32,582 nucleotides of DNA from Treponema sp. (GCA_016297415.1 JAEDGQ010000009.1:1-32582); one strand, 5' to 3'. Positions 7,009-15,931 are shown, numbered from the stretch's first letter. Notes: generated by a model from the letters alone, not told the origin. A program made the numbers and translations.

Positions 7009-7788
7009 ATGAAAATTGCAATTGTTGGATATGGAAAAATGGGACACATGATCGAAAGCTGTGCAAAGGCTGGAGGACATGATGTTGTAGCAACTGTTGA
7101 TGTTGCTGCCAGGGATGCAACAAATCTTGTAGCTGCAGGAGATTATAAAGCTGTAGCTGCTAGTGTTAAGGCAAGCGGAGCAGAAGGTGTTATTGAATTT
7201 TCTCATCCTTCTGCAGTAATGGGTAATCTTAACCAGCTTATTCCTCTCGGAATTCCAGTAGTAGTTGGTACAACAGGCTGGGGTGACAAGGAAAAAGAAA
7301 TTGAAGAGCTTTGTGCAAAATCAAAGGGAACAGCAATGCGTTCTTCAAATTTTTCAATTGGTGTAAACATGTTCTACAAAATCGTAGAAGAAGCAGCCCG
7401 CATTATGGCTGAATATTCAGATTATGATGTAGCTGTTTGGGAAGCACACCACAATCAGAAAGCAGACTCACCATCAGGAACAGCCCTGGAAGTTGCACGC
7501 CGGGTAATGGCTGGTAACAAAACAAAAACAGAAATGGTTGTGGATGCCTTCCACCAGCGTCCAGAAGCACATCAGCTTCATGTAAGTTCAACACGTGTAG
7601 GCTTTGTTCCAGGTACACACACAGTATTCTTTGACAGTCCTGCAGACGAAATTGAAGTTACACACAGAGCCAGAAGCCGTGAAGGTTTTGCAAAGGGTAG
7701 CGTAGTAGCTCTCGAAAAACTCAGTGCAAAATTAAAGAGCGGAGAACTTAAAACTGGAAAACTTTACGGAATGGCAGATTTGTTCTAA
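7009..7788 (+). CDS. dapB: 4-hydroxy-tetrahydrodipicolinate reductase
   Basis: It reduces hydroxy-tetrahydrodipicolinate with NAD(P)H in the DAP/lysine pathway. The N-terminal nucleotide-binding motif is IAIVGYGKMG. The family signatures EFSHPSAV, PVVVGTTGW and the catalytic/substrate-binding stretch EAHHNQKADSPSGTA are all present. The 259 aa length is normal. AGGAGA 6 nt before the ATG supports the start. Together with lysC it points to a working aspartate-derived lysine/DAP branch. It is the last gene of the run, since a strong intrinsic terminator follows. Confidence 0.95.
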   Translation: MKIAIVGYGKMGHMIESCAKAGGHDVVATVDVAARDATNLVAAGDYKAVAASVKASGAEGVIEFSHPSAVMGNLNQLIPLGIPVVVGTTGWGDKEKEIEELCAKSKGTAMRSSNFSIGVNMFYKIVEEAARIMAEYSDYDVAVWEAHHNQKADSPSGTALEVARRVMAGNKTKTEMVVDAFHQRPEAHQLHVSSTRVGFVPGTHTVFFDSPADEIEVTHRARSREGFAKGSVVALEKLSAKLKSGELKTGKLYGMADLF

Positions 7789-7810
7789 TAAAAACAAAAT
7801 CATTCAAATG

Positions 7811-7852
7811 AAAGGCAGTGACTCCTTACAGAATTACTGCCTTTTCTTTTTT
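7811..7852 (+). terminator. Intrinsic terminator after dapB
   Basis: The inverted repeat AAAGGCAGT (7811-7819) and ACTGCCTTT (7836-7844) is followed by a T-rich tail CTTTTTT. It closes the lysC to dapB run. Confidence 0.85.
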
Positions 7853-7870
7853 AAAATAACAGTTAGTTTT

Positions 7871-7899
7871 TTGAAGATATAAATATTCCGTTTTATAAT
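7871..7899 (+). promoter_or_regulatory. Promoter for the EAL gene pair, very short leader
   Basis: TTGAAG (7871-7876), 17 nt, TATAAT (7894-7899). The ATG at 7910 is 10 nt beyond the -10 box, so the 5' leader would be only a few nucleotides. No ribosome site is visible before the ATG. Confidence 0.65.
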
Positions 7900-7909
7900 T
7901 ATTAGTATT

Positions 7910-9853
7910 ATGAACAGGATAATCGCCTTTGACGTTTGTTCAGCCGCAATTTTATTATTTCTCATTCTTTCGCTTTACATTCGCCATGTAACAAGAGGCA
8001 TAACAAACAAAATATTTCTTGTTCTTCTTTTTACAGTTTTTGTTTCAGCTCTTTCCAGCATAACAAGTACGATTTATCCTTATTACAATGTTGCCACAGA
8101 CACAAATGTAGAGATTCTCTACATAATTACCTACATATATTTTATTTCCCGAAATCTTACAGCACCGCTTTTTGTACTTTTTACAATTGCAGCTTCAGGT
8201 TCCTGGCATAAATTTAAAACAAAAAAATCCATGATGCTGGGGTGGGGAATCCCTGTTCTTGTTGTAATCTCCAGTCTTCTGTTGAATCCCTTTCTCCATA
8301 ATGTGTTTTTTATTTCTTCAGACATGCAGTATCACAGAGGATCATATATTCTTGTAGTTTACATTAATTCCTTTATAGTTTTATTACAGGCTATATTTGT
8401 AGTTGTAAAACATAAAGCTGTTTTTTCTCAGGTTAAGTATTATGCAATGCTTGCACTTGTTCCTCTTTCCCTTGCAGGTGTAATTTTTCAGATGATTTTC
8501 CCCAATATTCTTTTCGAAATTTTCTGTACAGCTTTCCCTATGCTTCTTATTACTCTTGTAATCCAGAAACCTGAAGATATTATTAATATGGCTACAGGCA
8601 GTCTTAACTATTATGCTTTTACAGACGAAATCAAAAAAAATACCATTGTAAATAATCCCTGTTCTATTATTTATATAAGCATTCATAATTTTGATGGAAT
8701 TCAGAAACAGTTCAGAGAATCAGTTGTAAATGAGTTTCAGTACAACCTTATCAAAAAATTCTATTCCGTTGCCGGTGAAGATGAAACTGATGTTTACACA
8801 ATTAATGATGGTTTTTACGCTATTATTTCCCTGAAAAATAACGAAGACAAACTAAAACTTATGGCAGAAAATGTGTCCCTTGTATTAAAGGAACATATTT
8901 TGATTGAAAATATTGAGTTTTCTATAGATTCAAAAATCTGTCTTGCAAATTATCCTGAAGATCTTACAGATTACAAAACTCTGATAAACTTTACCCTTCA
9001 TTTTGAAAATATTATTTCAAAAGTGAACGAAGTTGTTTTCCTTGCTGATATAGCTTCTTCAAAAGATTTTTTAATGAGAACAAATCTTGATGATATTATC
9101 CAGAATGCAATTACAAAAAAGAAATTCCAGATGTATTATCAGCCGATTTACAATATTCAGAAAAAAAAGTTTACCTCTGCAGAAGCTTTAATCCGCCTTA
9201 TTGATGATGATTACGGTTTTGTAAGTCCGGGGCTTTTTATTCCTGCTGCCGAAATAAGTGGTGCCATTCACCAGATTGGTGATTTTGTATTTGAAGATGT
9301 TTGCCGTTTTATTTCTCGCTGTGATTTTGAAAAACTCGGTATGGAATATATAGAAATAAACCTTTCTGTTGCCCAGACTGTAGAATTTAATCTGGCAGAA
9401 AAAATTCAGGCCATTATGAAGCAGTACAATGTATCGCCTGAAAAAATTAATCTTGAAATTACAGAAACTGCTGCCGATTTTAACCCGGAAGTATTTGACC
9501 GTAATATTGGCCAGCTTTCAGAAGCAGGACTCAAATTCTCTCTTGATGATTACGGAACAGGGTATTCAAATATTCAGCGTGTTGTATCCCTGCCCTTAAG
9601 TATCATTAAATTTGATAAAAGCTTTGTTGATGAATACCTGGAAGAAAAAATGAATATTGTAATCCGGGAAAATGTTTCAATGCTTAAGAAAATCGAAAAA
9701 TATATTCTTGTTGAAGGTATTGAAAAAGAAGAAGAATTCAAGTTTTTCCAGAATCTTGATGTTAACTATATTCAGGGATTCTATTTTTCAAAGCCTTTAC
9801 CTGAATCTGAGTTTATTCGTTTTATCAAAGAAAAAAATCTGGGAGGACAATAA
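7910..9853 (+). CDS. Membrane EAL-domain cyclic-di-GMP phosphodiesterase (first of a tandem pair)
   Basis: About 220 N-terminal residues form seven or so hydrophobic helices, probably a membrane sensor. A middle region (about 230-390) looks like a degenerate GGDEF fold: the place of GGDEF reads INDGFY. The EAL domain (about 400-640) keeps its catalytic set: EAL at 425-427 within AEALIRL, EINLS, LEITET, D546-D547 in DDYGTGYS, the lysine in IIKFDKSF, VEGIE and QGFYFSKPL. It therefore should hydrolyse cyclic-di-GMP to pGpG and should not make it. The next gene is a paralogue overlapping by one base. The N-terminal signal sensed is unknown. Confidence 0.85.
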   Translation: MNRIIAFDVCSAAILLFLILSLYIRHVTRGITNKIFLVLLFTVFVSALSSITSTIYPYYNVATDTNVEILYIITYIYFISRNLTAPLFVLFTIAASGSWHKFKTKKSMMLGWGIPVLVVISSLLLNPFLHNVFFISSDMQYHRGSYILVVYINSFIVLLQAIFVVVKHKAVFSQVKYYAMLALVPLSLAGVIFQMIFPNILFEIFCTAFPMLLITLVIQKPEDIINMATGSLNYYAFTDEIKKNTIVNNPCSIIYISIHNFDGIQKQFRESVVNEFQYNLIKKFYSVAGEDETDVYTINDGFYAIISLKNNEDKLKLMAENVSLVLKEHILIENIEFSIDSKICLANYPEDLTDYKTLINFTLHFENIISKVNEVVFLADIASSKDFLMRTNLDDIIQNAITKKKFQMYYQPIYNIQKKKFTSAEALIRLIDDDYGFVSPGLFIPAAEISGAIHQIGDFVFEDVCRFISRCDFEKLGMEYIEINLSVAQTVEFNLAEKIQAIMKQYNVSPEKINLEITETAADFNPEVFDRNIGQLSEAGLKFSLDDYGTGYSNIQRVVSLPLSIIKFDKSFVDEYLEEKMNIVIRENVSMLKKIEKYILVEGIEKEEEFKFFQNLDVNYIQGFYFSKPLPESEFIRFIKEKNLGGQ

Positions 9854-11814
9854 TGAGCATTAATTTTTATTTTGACCTTTGTTCTCTTGTAATTGTAATA
9901 ACTCTTATTTTTGCAGATTTTTTCAAGCATACCACAATCGGAAAAGCTAACAGACTTTTTCTTGTTGAACTTATAATTATTCTTTCTTCTTGTTTTTTCA
10001 GGGTTTCCTACCAGACACTCCTTTCCGGTGCCAGTTATTCTGCAGGTTTAAGGAATGTTGCTTATGTACTCATTTATTGTTTTTTGATTACCCATAATTT
10101 TATTGCACCTGTAGGTATAAAGTACCTTATCTGTACTATCGGTATAGATAAAAAAACAGAAACAAACAATTTATATAGAATTCCAATGTATTTTTTTGAA
10201 TTTGCGCCTGTATTAATAGTGCTTTCAAATATTTTTACAAAAAAACTTTTCTTCATAAGCGGTGCAATGGAGTTTTATGAAAATCCTTCTATTCACATCT
10301 TTACGCTGCTTAATATTGCAACCTTAGTCTGGGGTGTAATTATTTTAATTGCGAATAAAAAATCCCTTCCAAAGGTAAAATTTTCCCTGAGTATAATGCT
10401 TCTTGGGCTGAATATTTTCTTCCTTACAATTCTTATTTTCTTTTCTGTTTTTAAGATTTCTCTGTTTATCTTTACAATGAGTTCTTATCTTATTCTTCTT
10501 TTCGGACAGCGGCCTGAACTTCATGTACATAAGGAAACAGGCTTAAAGTCAGCACCAAGTTTTTGGGGAGAAATTGAGTCCTGTCTTAAACTTGAAAAAA
10601 GAATAAATATCGTTTTCTTTAAGGTAACAAACAGTAAAAATATTCTTCTTTATATTGGTCAGGAAACCTATTCCCGTTTTATAAAGACTATTGCAGAGAG
10701 AATGCAGTTTATTCTGGAAAAATATCAGCTTAATAAACTGTTTGAGCTTTATTACATAGCAGATTCAACTTTTGCAATTGTTACAGAAAATGGAAAGAAG
10801 CCTCAGATACAGCTTGTTGCAGAATCTGTCAAAAGAAGTTTTTCCGGTAAAATTCAGTTTGAAGATTTTGAATTCTTCCCGGATACAGACTGTTGTGTAG
10901 TAAATATTCCAGGTGATATCGATAATCTTGAATACCTTAAGTATTTTTCAAAAGAATTCCAGAGAATCATTGAAAAATCAGAAGGTCCTGTATGGATTCG
11001 TGAAGTTGCATCAACTGATGAATTCAAAATGAAAAAGGAAATTGATGCCATTCTCAGTGCTGCTCTGGAAGGTAACAATTTTGAAATTTTTTATCAGCCA
11101 ATCTGGGGTGTAAAAGAACAGCGTTTTACATCTGCAGAAGCTCTTCTTCGTCTTAATGATCCGATTTATGGCTATGTTCCTCCTTCGATTTTTCTTCCAA
11201 TGGCAGAATCAAACGGGCTTATTCATAAAATCGGAGATTTCGTATTTGAAGAAGTCTGCAAATTTATTGCCAGTCCTGAATTTGAATCTCTTGGACTGGA
11301 ATATATTGAAATAAACCTTTCTACAGCTCAGAGTGTTGAGTCAAATCTTGTAGATAAACTTTTTCAGAGTATGAATGTATGGGGTGTTTCACCTTCAAAA
11401 GTCCGTCTGGAAATTACAGAGAATGCAGCTGACTTTAATTCTTCTGCCGTAGAACAGAATATTTCAGAATTGCATGATCTTGGAATTAAATTTGCACTTG
11501 ATGATTACGGAACAGGTTATTCAAATATTAAAAAGGTAACCGGACTTCCCCTTGATGTTGTAAAACTTGATAAAGCCTTTGTTGATAAAATGAATGAACC
11601 TGTAATGCGGGAAATCATTCAGGATACAATTCATATGCTTAAAAAACTGAATAAGCAGGTTCTTGTTGAAGGAATTGAAGACCAGAATACTGCTGATTTT
11701 TTCATTAACCTGAAAATTGACGGTGAATCAGCCTGTGAATACATTCAGGGATACTTCTTCTCAAAGCCGCTGCCCCAAAAAGCCTTCGTGGAATTATTGA
11801 ATAAAGAAAGATAA
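9853..11814 (+). CDS. Membrane EAL-domain cyclic-di-GMP phosphodiesterase (second of a tandem pair)
   Basis: This is a paralogue of the preceding gene with the same three-part layout: a hydrophobic N-terminus of about 220 residues, a degenerate GGDEF-like middle (IADSTF where GGDEF would be) and an EAL domain. The EAL motif is at 429-431 (AEALLRL), with EINLS, LEITEN, D550-D551 in DDYGTGYS, VVKLDKAF, VEGIE and QGYFFSKPL, so the enzyme looks active. The start ATG overlaps the upstream TAA by one base, and GGGAGG (9841-9846) lies just before it, so the two are co-translated. The N-termini have diverged much more than the EAL domains, which suggests duplication followed by sensor specialisation. 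Confidence 0.85.
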   Translation: MSINFYFDLCSLVIVITLIFADFFKHTTIGKANRLFLVELIIILSSCFFRVSYQTLLSGASYSAGLRNVAYVLIYCFLITHNFIAPVGIKYLICTIGIDKKTETNNLYRIPMYFFEFAPVLIVLSNIFTKKLFFISGAMEFYENPSIHIFTLLNIATLVWGVIILIANKKSLPKVKFSLSIMLLGLNIFFLTILIFFSVFKISLFIFTMSSYLILLFGQRPELHVHKETGLKSAPSFWGEIESCLKLEKRINIVFFKVTNSKNILLYIGQETYSRFIKTIAERMQFILEKYQLNKLFELYYIADSTFAIVTENGKKPQIQLVAESVKRSFSGKIQFEDFEFFPDTDCCVVNIPGDIDNLEYLKYFSKEFQRIIEKSEGPVWIREVASTDEFKMKKEIDAILSAALEGNNFEIFYQPIWGVKEQRFTSAEALLRLNDPIYGYVPPSIFLPMAESNGLIHKIGDFVFEEVCKFIASPEFESLGLEYIEINLSTAQSVESNLVDKLFQSMNVWGVSPSKVRLEITENAADFNSSAVEQNISELHDLGIKFALDDYGTGYSNIKKVTGLPLDVVKLDKAFVDKMNEPVMREIIQDTIHMLKKLNKQVLVEGIEDQNTADFFINLKIDGESACEYIQGYFFSKPLPQKAFVELLNKER

Positions 11815-11825
11815 TCCCATATAAT
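11797..11825 (+). promoter_or_regulatory. Promoter for the oadGAB operon
   Basis: TTGAAT (11797-11802), 17 nt, TATAAT (11820-11825), a near-consensus pair. The -35 box is inside the last codons of the second EAL gene. The expected leader to the ATG at 11871 is about 40 nt and carries GGGGGA 4 nt upstream as ribosome site. Confidence 0.65.
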
Positions 11826-11870
11826 TACTCAAATTATTTAAATCTGAAATAAATTTCGTATGGGGGAATT

Positions 11871-12107
11871 ATGACAATCGGTGAAATGCTTGGTCAGAGT
11901 GGAATCCTTACTCTGCTTGGTATGTGTGTTGTTTTTAGTTTTCTTATTATCATGATTGGTTGTATGAATCTGCTTCGTATTGCAGTTCATGCTTTCAAAC
12001 TTGATCAGGAAACTCCAAAAACAGAAAGTGCTGCTGCTCCAGTTGCTGCAGTAGATGAAAAGGCTGTGGTTGCTGCCATCGCAACTGCATTGCACGAAAA
12101 AAACTAG
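11871..12107 (+). CDS. oadG: Oxaloacetate decarboxylase gamma subunit (Na+ pump)
   Basis: A 78 aa membrane protein with one hydrophobic helix (about residues 12-35, ILTLLGMCVVFSFLIIMIG) and a hydrophilic Ala/Pro/Glu-rich tail ending in a short helix, the usual OadG plan. In the known enzymes the gamma subunit anchors the alpha subunit to the beta subunit. Sequence alone would be weak evidence for so small a protein; its position directly before oadA and oadB makes the call firm. The 27 nt gap to oadA holds AAGGA. Confidence 0.85.
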   Translation: MTIGEMLGQSGILTLLGMCVVFSFLIIMIGCMNLLRIAVHAFKLDQETPKTESAAAPVAAVDEKAVVAAIATALHEKN

Positions 12108-12134
12108 AATAACAATTTTATAAGGAAAATAAAA

Positions 12135-14186
12135 ATGGCAAAGAAAATCGGTATTTCTGAACTTGTAATTCGTGATGCTCACCAGAGTCTTCACGCTACT
12201 CGTATGACAACAGCTGATATGCTCCCGGCTGCACCAATGATGGACAAAATTGGTTACAAATATGTTGAAGGTTGGGGTGGAGCAACTTATGACTCTTGTA
12301 TCCGCTTTCTTAATGAAGATCCATGGGACCGCCTCCGCAAACTTCATGCTGCAATGCCAAATACAAAAATCATGATGCTCCTTCGTGCTCAGAACCTTCT
12401 TGGTTACAAGCACTATGCTGATGATGTTGTAGATAAATTCGTGGAAACAGCTGCTAAAAATGGTATCGGTTGTTTCCGTATTTTTGATGCTTGTAACGAT
12501 CCTCGTAACATGGAACGTGCTACAAAAGCTGCAAAAAAATCTGGTGTTGATGTTCAGATGGCTATTTCATATGCCGTAACACCATTCCACACAAACGAAA
12601 AATATGCAGAACTTGCTAAGACATATGCTGACTTTGGTGCAGATTCTATCTGTATTAAAGATATGTCTGGTCTTCTCAAACCATATGTTGCAGAAGATCT
12701 TATTAAGGCAATCAAATCAAAGGTTGATATCCCTGTAGAAATTCATACACACGCTACTACTGGTCTTTCAGTTGCAACACTCCTTAAATCAGCAGAAGCT
12801 GGTGCAGACATTCTTGATACAGCAATTTCTTCTATGTCTATGGGTACATCTCACTCACCAACAGAAACAATCGTAGAAATGCTTAAGGGAACTCAGTGGG
12901 AAACTGGTCTTGATACAGCTGCTCTCCTTGAACTTGCTGCTTACTTCCGTGAAGTTCGCAAGCACTACTCATCACTTGAATCTGCATTCCTTGGTGCTGA
13001 TACTCGTATCCTCCTTTCACAGGTTCCAGGCGGTATGCTTTCTAACCTGGAATCACAGCTTAAACAGCAGGGTGCTGCTGACAAGATGGACGCTGTACTT
13101 GAAGAACTTCCAAAAGTTCACAAGGATGCAGGTTATGTTCCACTCGTAACACCAACTTCACAGATTGTTGGTACACAGGCTGTAATGAACGTAATGATGG
13201 GACGCTACAAGACAATGACTCAGGACTTCCGTAACCTTATTACTGGTAAGTTCGGTGCTCTTCCAACAAACGCAAATCCAGATCTCGTAAAGATTGCTCT
13301 TGAACAGAACGGTATGTCAGAAGTTATGACATGTCGTCCAGCTGATAAAATTGAACCAGAATGGGACAAAATGGTTGAAGAAGCTAAGAAAGCAGGTGGT
13401 AACGGTTCTGACGAAGATACTCTTACTTATGCTATGTTCCCACAGGTTGCAACAAAATTCTTCGGTTCACGTGCAAACGGTCCAGTTGATGCTGCTGCAA
13501 CATTCGCTAAGAAAGAAGCTCCAGCAGCAGATAAATCAGCAAACGGTTCATATACAGTTACAGTTAACGGAACTGCTTACAACGTTACTTCTAACGGAAG
13601 CACAGTTACAGTTAACGGAACTGCTTACAATGTTGCTTTCGGTGCAGCAGGTGCTGCTCCAGCCCCAGCCCCAGCTGCAGTAACAGGCGGAGAAGACGTA
13701 AAAGCTCCAGTAGCAGGTACACTCCTTAAATATGCTGTTGCTGACGGTTCAAAAGTAACAAAGGGTCAGACAGTAATCATCGTTGAATCAATGAAAATGG
13801 AACTTGAAGTTAAATCTCCAGCAGACGGTACAATCAAGTTTACAGTTCCAACAGGAACTCAGATTCAGAACGGACAGACAATTGCTACTATCGGCGGCGT
13901 AGTACAGGCAGCTCCAGCTCCTGTTGCAGCTCCAGCACCAGCTCCTGCAGCTCCAGTTGCAGCAGCTTCTGCAGGTGGAAAAGCTGTAAACGCACCGGTA
14001 GCTGGTACACTTCTTAAATATGCTGTAGCAGAAGGTGCAGCTGTACAGGCTGATACAACTGTAATCATCATTGAATCTATGAAGATGGAACTTGAAATCA
14101 AAGCAGGAGCTGCAGGTAAAGTTCACTTCACAGTGCCAACAGGTACACAGGTTACTAACGGACAGGCTGTAGCAGAAATCCAGTAG
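12135..14186 (+). CDS. oadA: Oxaloacetate decarboxylase alpha subunit with two biotinyl domains
   Basis: It transfers the carboxyl group of oxaloacetate to biotin, releasing pyruvate. The carboxyltransferase TIM barrel (about 5-275) has the metal-site motifs IRDAHQSLHATRM and EIHTHATTG and the lysine of CIKDMSGL; the conserved PYC_OADA region follows to about 460. Then comes a short repeat region (13554-13630), a Pro-Ala linker, and not one but two biotinyl domains. Each has ESMKMELE, with biotin-accepting lysines K554 and K650, 96 residues apart, and both begin with APVAGTLLKYAVA. At 683 aa it is about one domain longer than the usual OadA of near 590-600 aa. The product meets OadB in the membrane. 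Confidence 0.93.
   Translation: MAKKIGISELVIRDAHQSLHATRMTTADMLPAAPMMDKIGYKYVEGWGGATYDSCIRFLNEDPWDRLRKLHAAMPNTKIMMLLRAQNLLGYKHYADDVVDKFVETAAKNGIGCFRIFDACNDPRNMERATKAAKKSGVDVQMAISYAVTPFHTNEKYAELAKTYADFGADSICIKDMSGLLKPYVAEDLIKAIKSKVDIPVEIHTHATTGLSVATLLKSAEAGADILDTAISSMSMGTSHSPTETIVEMLKGTQWETGLDTAALLELAAYFREVRKHYSSLESAFLGADTRILLSQVPGGMLSNLESQLKQQGAADKMDAVLEELPKVHKDAGYVPLVTPTSQIVGTQAVMNVMMGRYKTMTQDFRNLITGKFGALPTNANPDLVKIALEQNGMSEVMTCRPADKIEPEWDKMVEEAKKAGGNGSDEDTLTYAMFPQVATKFFGSRANGPVDAAATFAKKEAPAADKSANGSYTVTVNGTAYNVTSNGSTVTVNGTAYNVAFGAAGAAPAPAPAAVTGGEDVKAPVAGTLLKYAVADGSKVTKGQTVIIVESMKMELEVKSPADGTIKFTVPTGTQIQNGQTIATIGGVVQAAPAPVAAPAPAPAAPVAAASAGGKAVNAPVAGTLLKYAVAEGAAVQADTTVIIIESMKMELEIKAGAAGKVHFTVPTGTQVTNGQAVAEIQ
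13554..13630 (+). repeat. 29 bp direct repeat inside oadA
   Basis: A perfect 29 bp direct repeat (13554-13582 and 13602-13630, period 48 bp) encodes two copies of TVTVNGTAYNV in the linker before the first biotinyl domain. It is in frame, and the perfect identity suggests a recent duplication. Confidence 0.85.
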
Positions 14187-14213
14187 GATTTAAGCATTCA
14201 GTAATAAATATAA

Positions 14214-14252
14214 AGAGGCAGAATCAATTGTATTTACAATACTTCTGCCTCT
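14214..14252 (+). promoter_or_regulatory. Intercistronic hairpin between oadA and oadB
   Basis: AGAGGCAGAA (14214-14223) pairs perfectly with TTCTGCCTCT (14243-14252), and an inner ATTGTA/TACAAT (14227-14240) extends the stem. No T-run follows; the oadB ribosome site TAAGGA begins 3 nt later. It may protect the oadA message end or tune the alpha/beta subunit ratio; it could also act as a weak terminator. Confidence 0.6.
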
Positions 14253-14269
14253 CCTAAGGAAATATTGAA

Positions 14270-15931
14270 ATGATTGACTTAAACAAAAATTATAAAAAAC
14301 AGGTGCTTACAGTTTGCTGTGCTCTTTTTGCAATTGCATTTGTAGTATCTGCAGGAACAAAAGTTTTTGCTCAGACTGTTGAAGCTGAATCAGCACCAGC
14401 TGTTGAAGCTCCAGCACCAGCTGTTGAAGCTCCAGCTTCAGAAGAAGCTGTTTCAAAAGAAAACAAGGGTCTCAGCCGTGTTATCGAAGGAACAGAAAAC
14501 TGGGGTACAGAATACAATATCGATGCAAAACGCTTTCTTTCAGGTATCTGGGAATCTACAGGTATTTCAAAAATTATCAATGAAAAAGGTTCTCCGGCTA
14601 AAACAGACGCAGATGATCCATACAGTTTTTCAAGAAACCCATCTTCAGTTGAAGAAGCTGTAAAATGGGAAGAAAACTTTAAAAACTCTTTAGCAGCTCC
14701 AAATAAGGAACCTAAAGAGAATCTCAATAAACTTCGCGTTGCCATTAATCAGGATCCAAACGCAAATGATGAAACTCTTGCAGAAATCATTGAACATGGT
14801 GCAAATCATGTAAAAGACTGGGGTACAGCTCCTGGCTGGCAGTCACTTCTTATGATGGCTGTAGGTTTCCTTATTGTATACCTTGGTGCAGGCCGGGGAT
14901 TTGAACCACTTCTTCTTATTCCAATCGGATTTGGTACTATTCTTGTAAATGCTGTTGGTGCCGGTATGGGTAACCTTCCGGACGGTATGCTTGCAATCAT
15001 TTATAAAGCAGGTGTAGGCAACGAATTCTTCCCAATGCTTATCTTTATGGGTATTGGTGCAATGACTGACTTCGGTCCACTTATTGCCAATCCAAAAACA
15101 GCTCTCCTCGGTGGTGCAGCTCAGTTTGGTGTATTCTTTACACTTTTCGGTGTTGCCGTTATGAACATCTTTGGTCTTAACTATAACATCATGCAGGCTT
15201 GTGCAATTGCAATCATCGGTGGTGCTGATGGTCCAACATCTATCTATGTATCAGGTAAACTTGCTCCTGAACTTATGGCTGTAATCGCTGTAGCTGCTTA
15301 CTCTTACATGGCACTGGTTCCAATGATTCAGCCGCCTATTATGAAGCTTCTTACAACTAAGAAACAGCGTATGATTCATATGCCAAACCCACGCGTTGTA
15401 CCAAAAGTAGAAAAGATTCTCTTCCCAATGATGCTTCTTCTTTTGACAATTCTTCTTCTTCCTCCAGCAGCTCCACTTATCGGTATGCTGGCATTTGGTA
15501 ACTTCGTAAAAGAATCTGGTGCAGCATCCCGTATTTCTAAAACAATGGAAAACGAACTTATGAACATCGTTTCAATTCTTCTTTCTCTTGGTGTAGGTTC
15601 ACAGATGACACCAGAAAAGATTATTAAGGGTGAATCAGTTGGTATTATCGTTCTTGGTCTTGTAGCATTCGGTGTTGCTACTGCCGGTGGTATTGTAATG
15701 GCTCACATTATGAACATCTTTATGCCAAAAGACAAAAAACTTAATCCACTTATCGGTTCTGCAGGTGTATCAGCAGTTCCAATGGCAGCCCGTGTAGCAC
15801 ATAAAGTTGCACAGTCTGACGATCCGTCTAACTTCCTTCTTATGAATGCAATGGGACCTAACGTATCAGGTGTAATCGGTACAGCAATTGCTGCCGGTGT
15901 ATTCATTGCAACTTATGGTGGACTTAGATAA
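14270..15931 (+). CDS. oadB: Oxaloacetate decarboxylase beta subunit (Na+ pump) with N-terminal extension
   Basis: This is the integral membrane subunit that decarboxylates carboxybiotin and exports Na+. From about residue 190 it matches the family: many transmembrane segments, the key stretch AIIGGADGPTSIYVS with the essential aspartate of the Klebsiella enzyme, SAVPMAARVAHK and NAMGPNVSGVIGTA. The first 185 or so residues are extra compared with the usual 380-430 aa OadB. They consist of a signal-peptide-like segment ending near VFAQ, a Pro-Ala-Glu linker encoded by a 21 bp tandem repeat (14391-14432), and a soluble charged region. TAAGGA 9 nt before the ATG supports this long start. The role of the extension is unknown. 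Confidence 0.9.
   Translation: MIDLNKNYKKQVLTVCCALFAIAFVVSAGTKVFAQTVEAESAPAVEAPAPAVEAPASEEAVSKENKGLSRVIEGTENWGTEYNIDAKRFLSGIWESTGISKIINEKGSPAKTDADDPYSFSRNPSSVEEAVKWEENFKNSLAAPNKEPKENLNKLRVAINQDPNANDETLAEIIEHGANHVKDWGTAPGWQSLLMMAVGFLIVYLGAGRGFEPLLLIPIGFGTILVNAVGAGMGNLPDGMLAIIYKAGVGNEFFPMLIFMGIGAMTDFGPLIANPKTALLGGAAQFGVFFTLFGVAVMNIFGLNYNIMQACAIAIIGGADGPTSIYVSGKLAPELMAVIAVAAYSYMALVPMIQPPIMKLLTTKKQRMIHMPNPRVVPKVEKILFPMMLLLLTILLLPPAAPLIGMLAFGNFVKESGAASRISKTMENELMNIVSILLSLGVGSQMTPEKIIKGESVGIIVLGLVAFGVATAGGIVMAHIMNIFMPKDKKLNPLIGSAGVSAVPMAARVAHKVAQSDDPSNFLLMNAMGPNVSGVIGTAIAAGVFIATYGGLR

Noticed and set aside
11838..12413. 191-codon - strand frame over oadG and oadA
   Set aside because: It is antisense to two well-supported genes and encodes a Cys/Ser/His-rich product with no motif.
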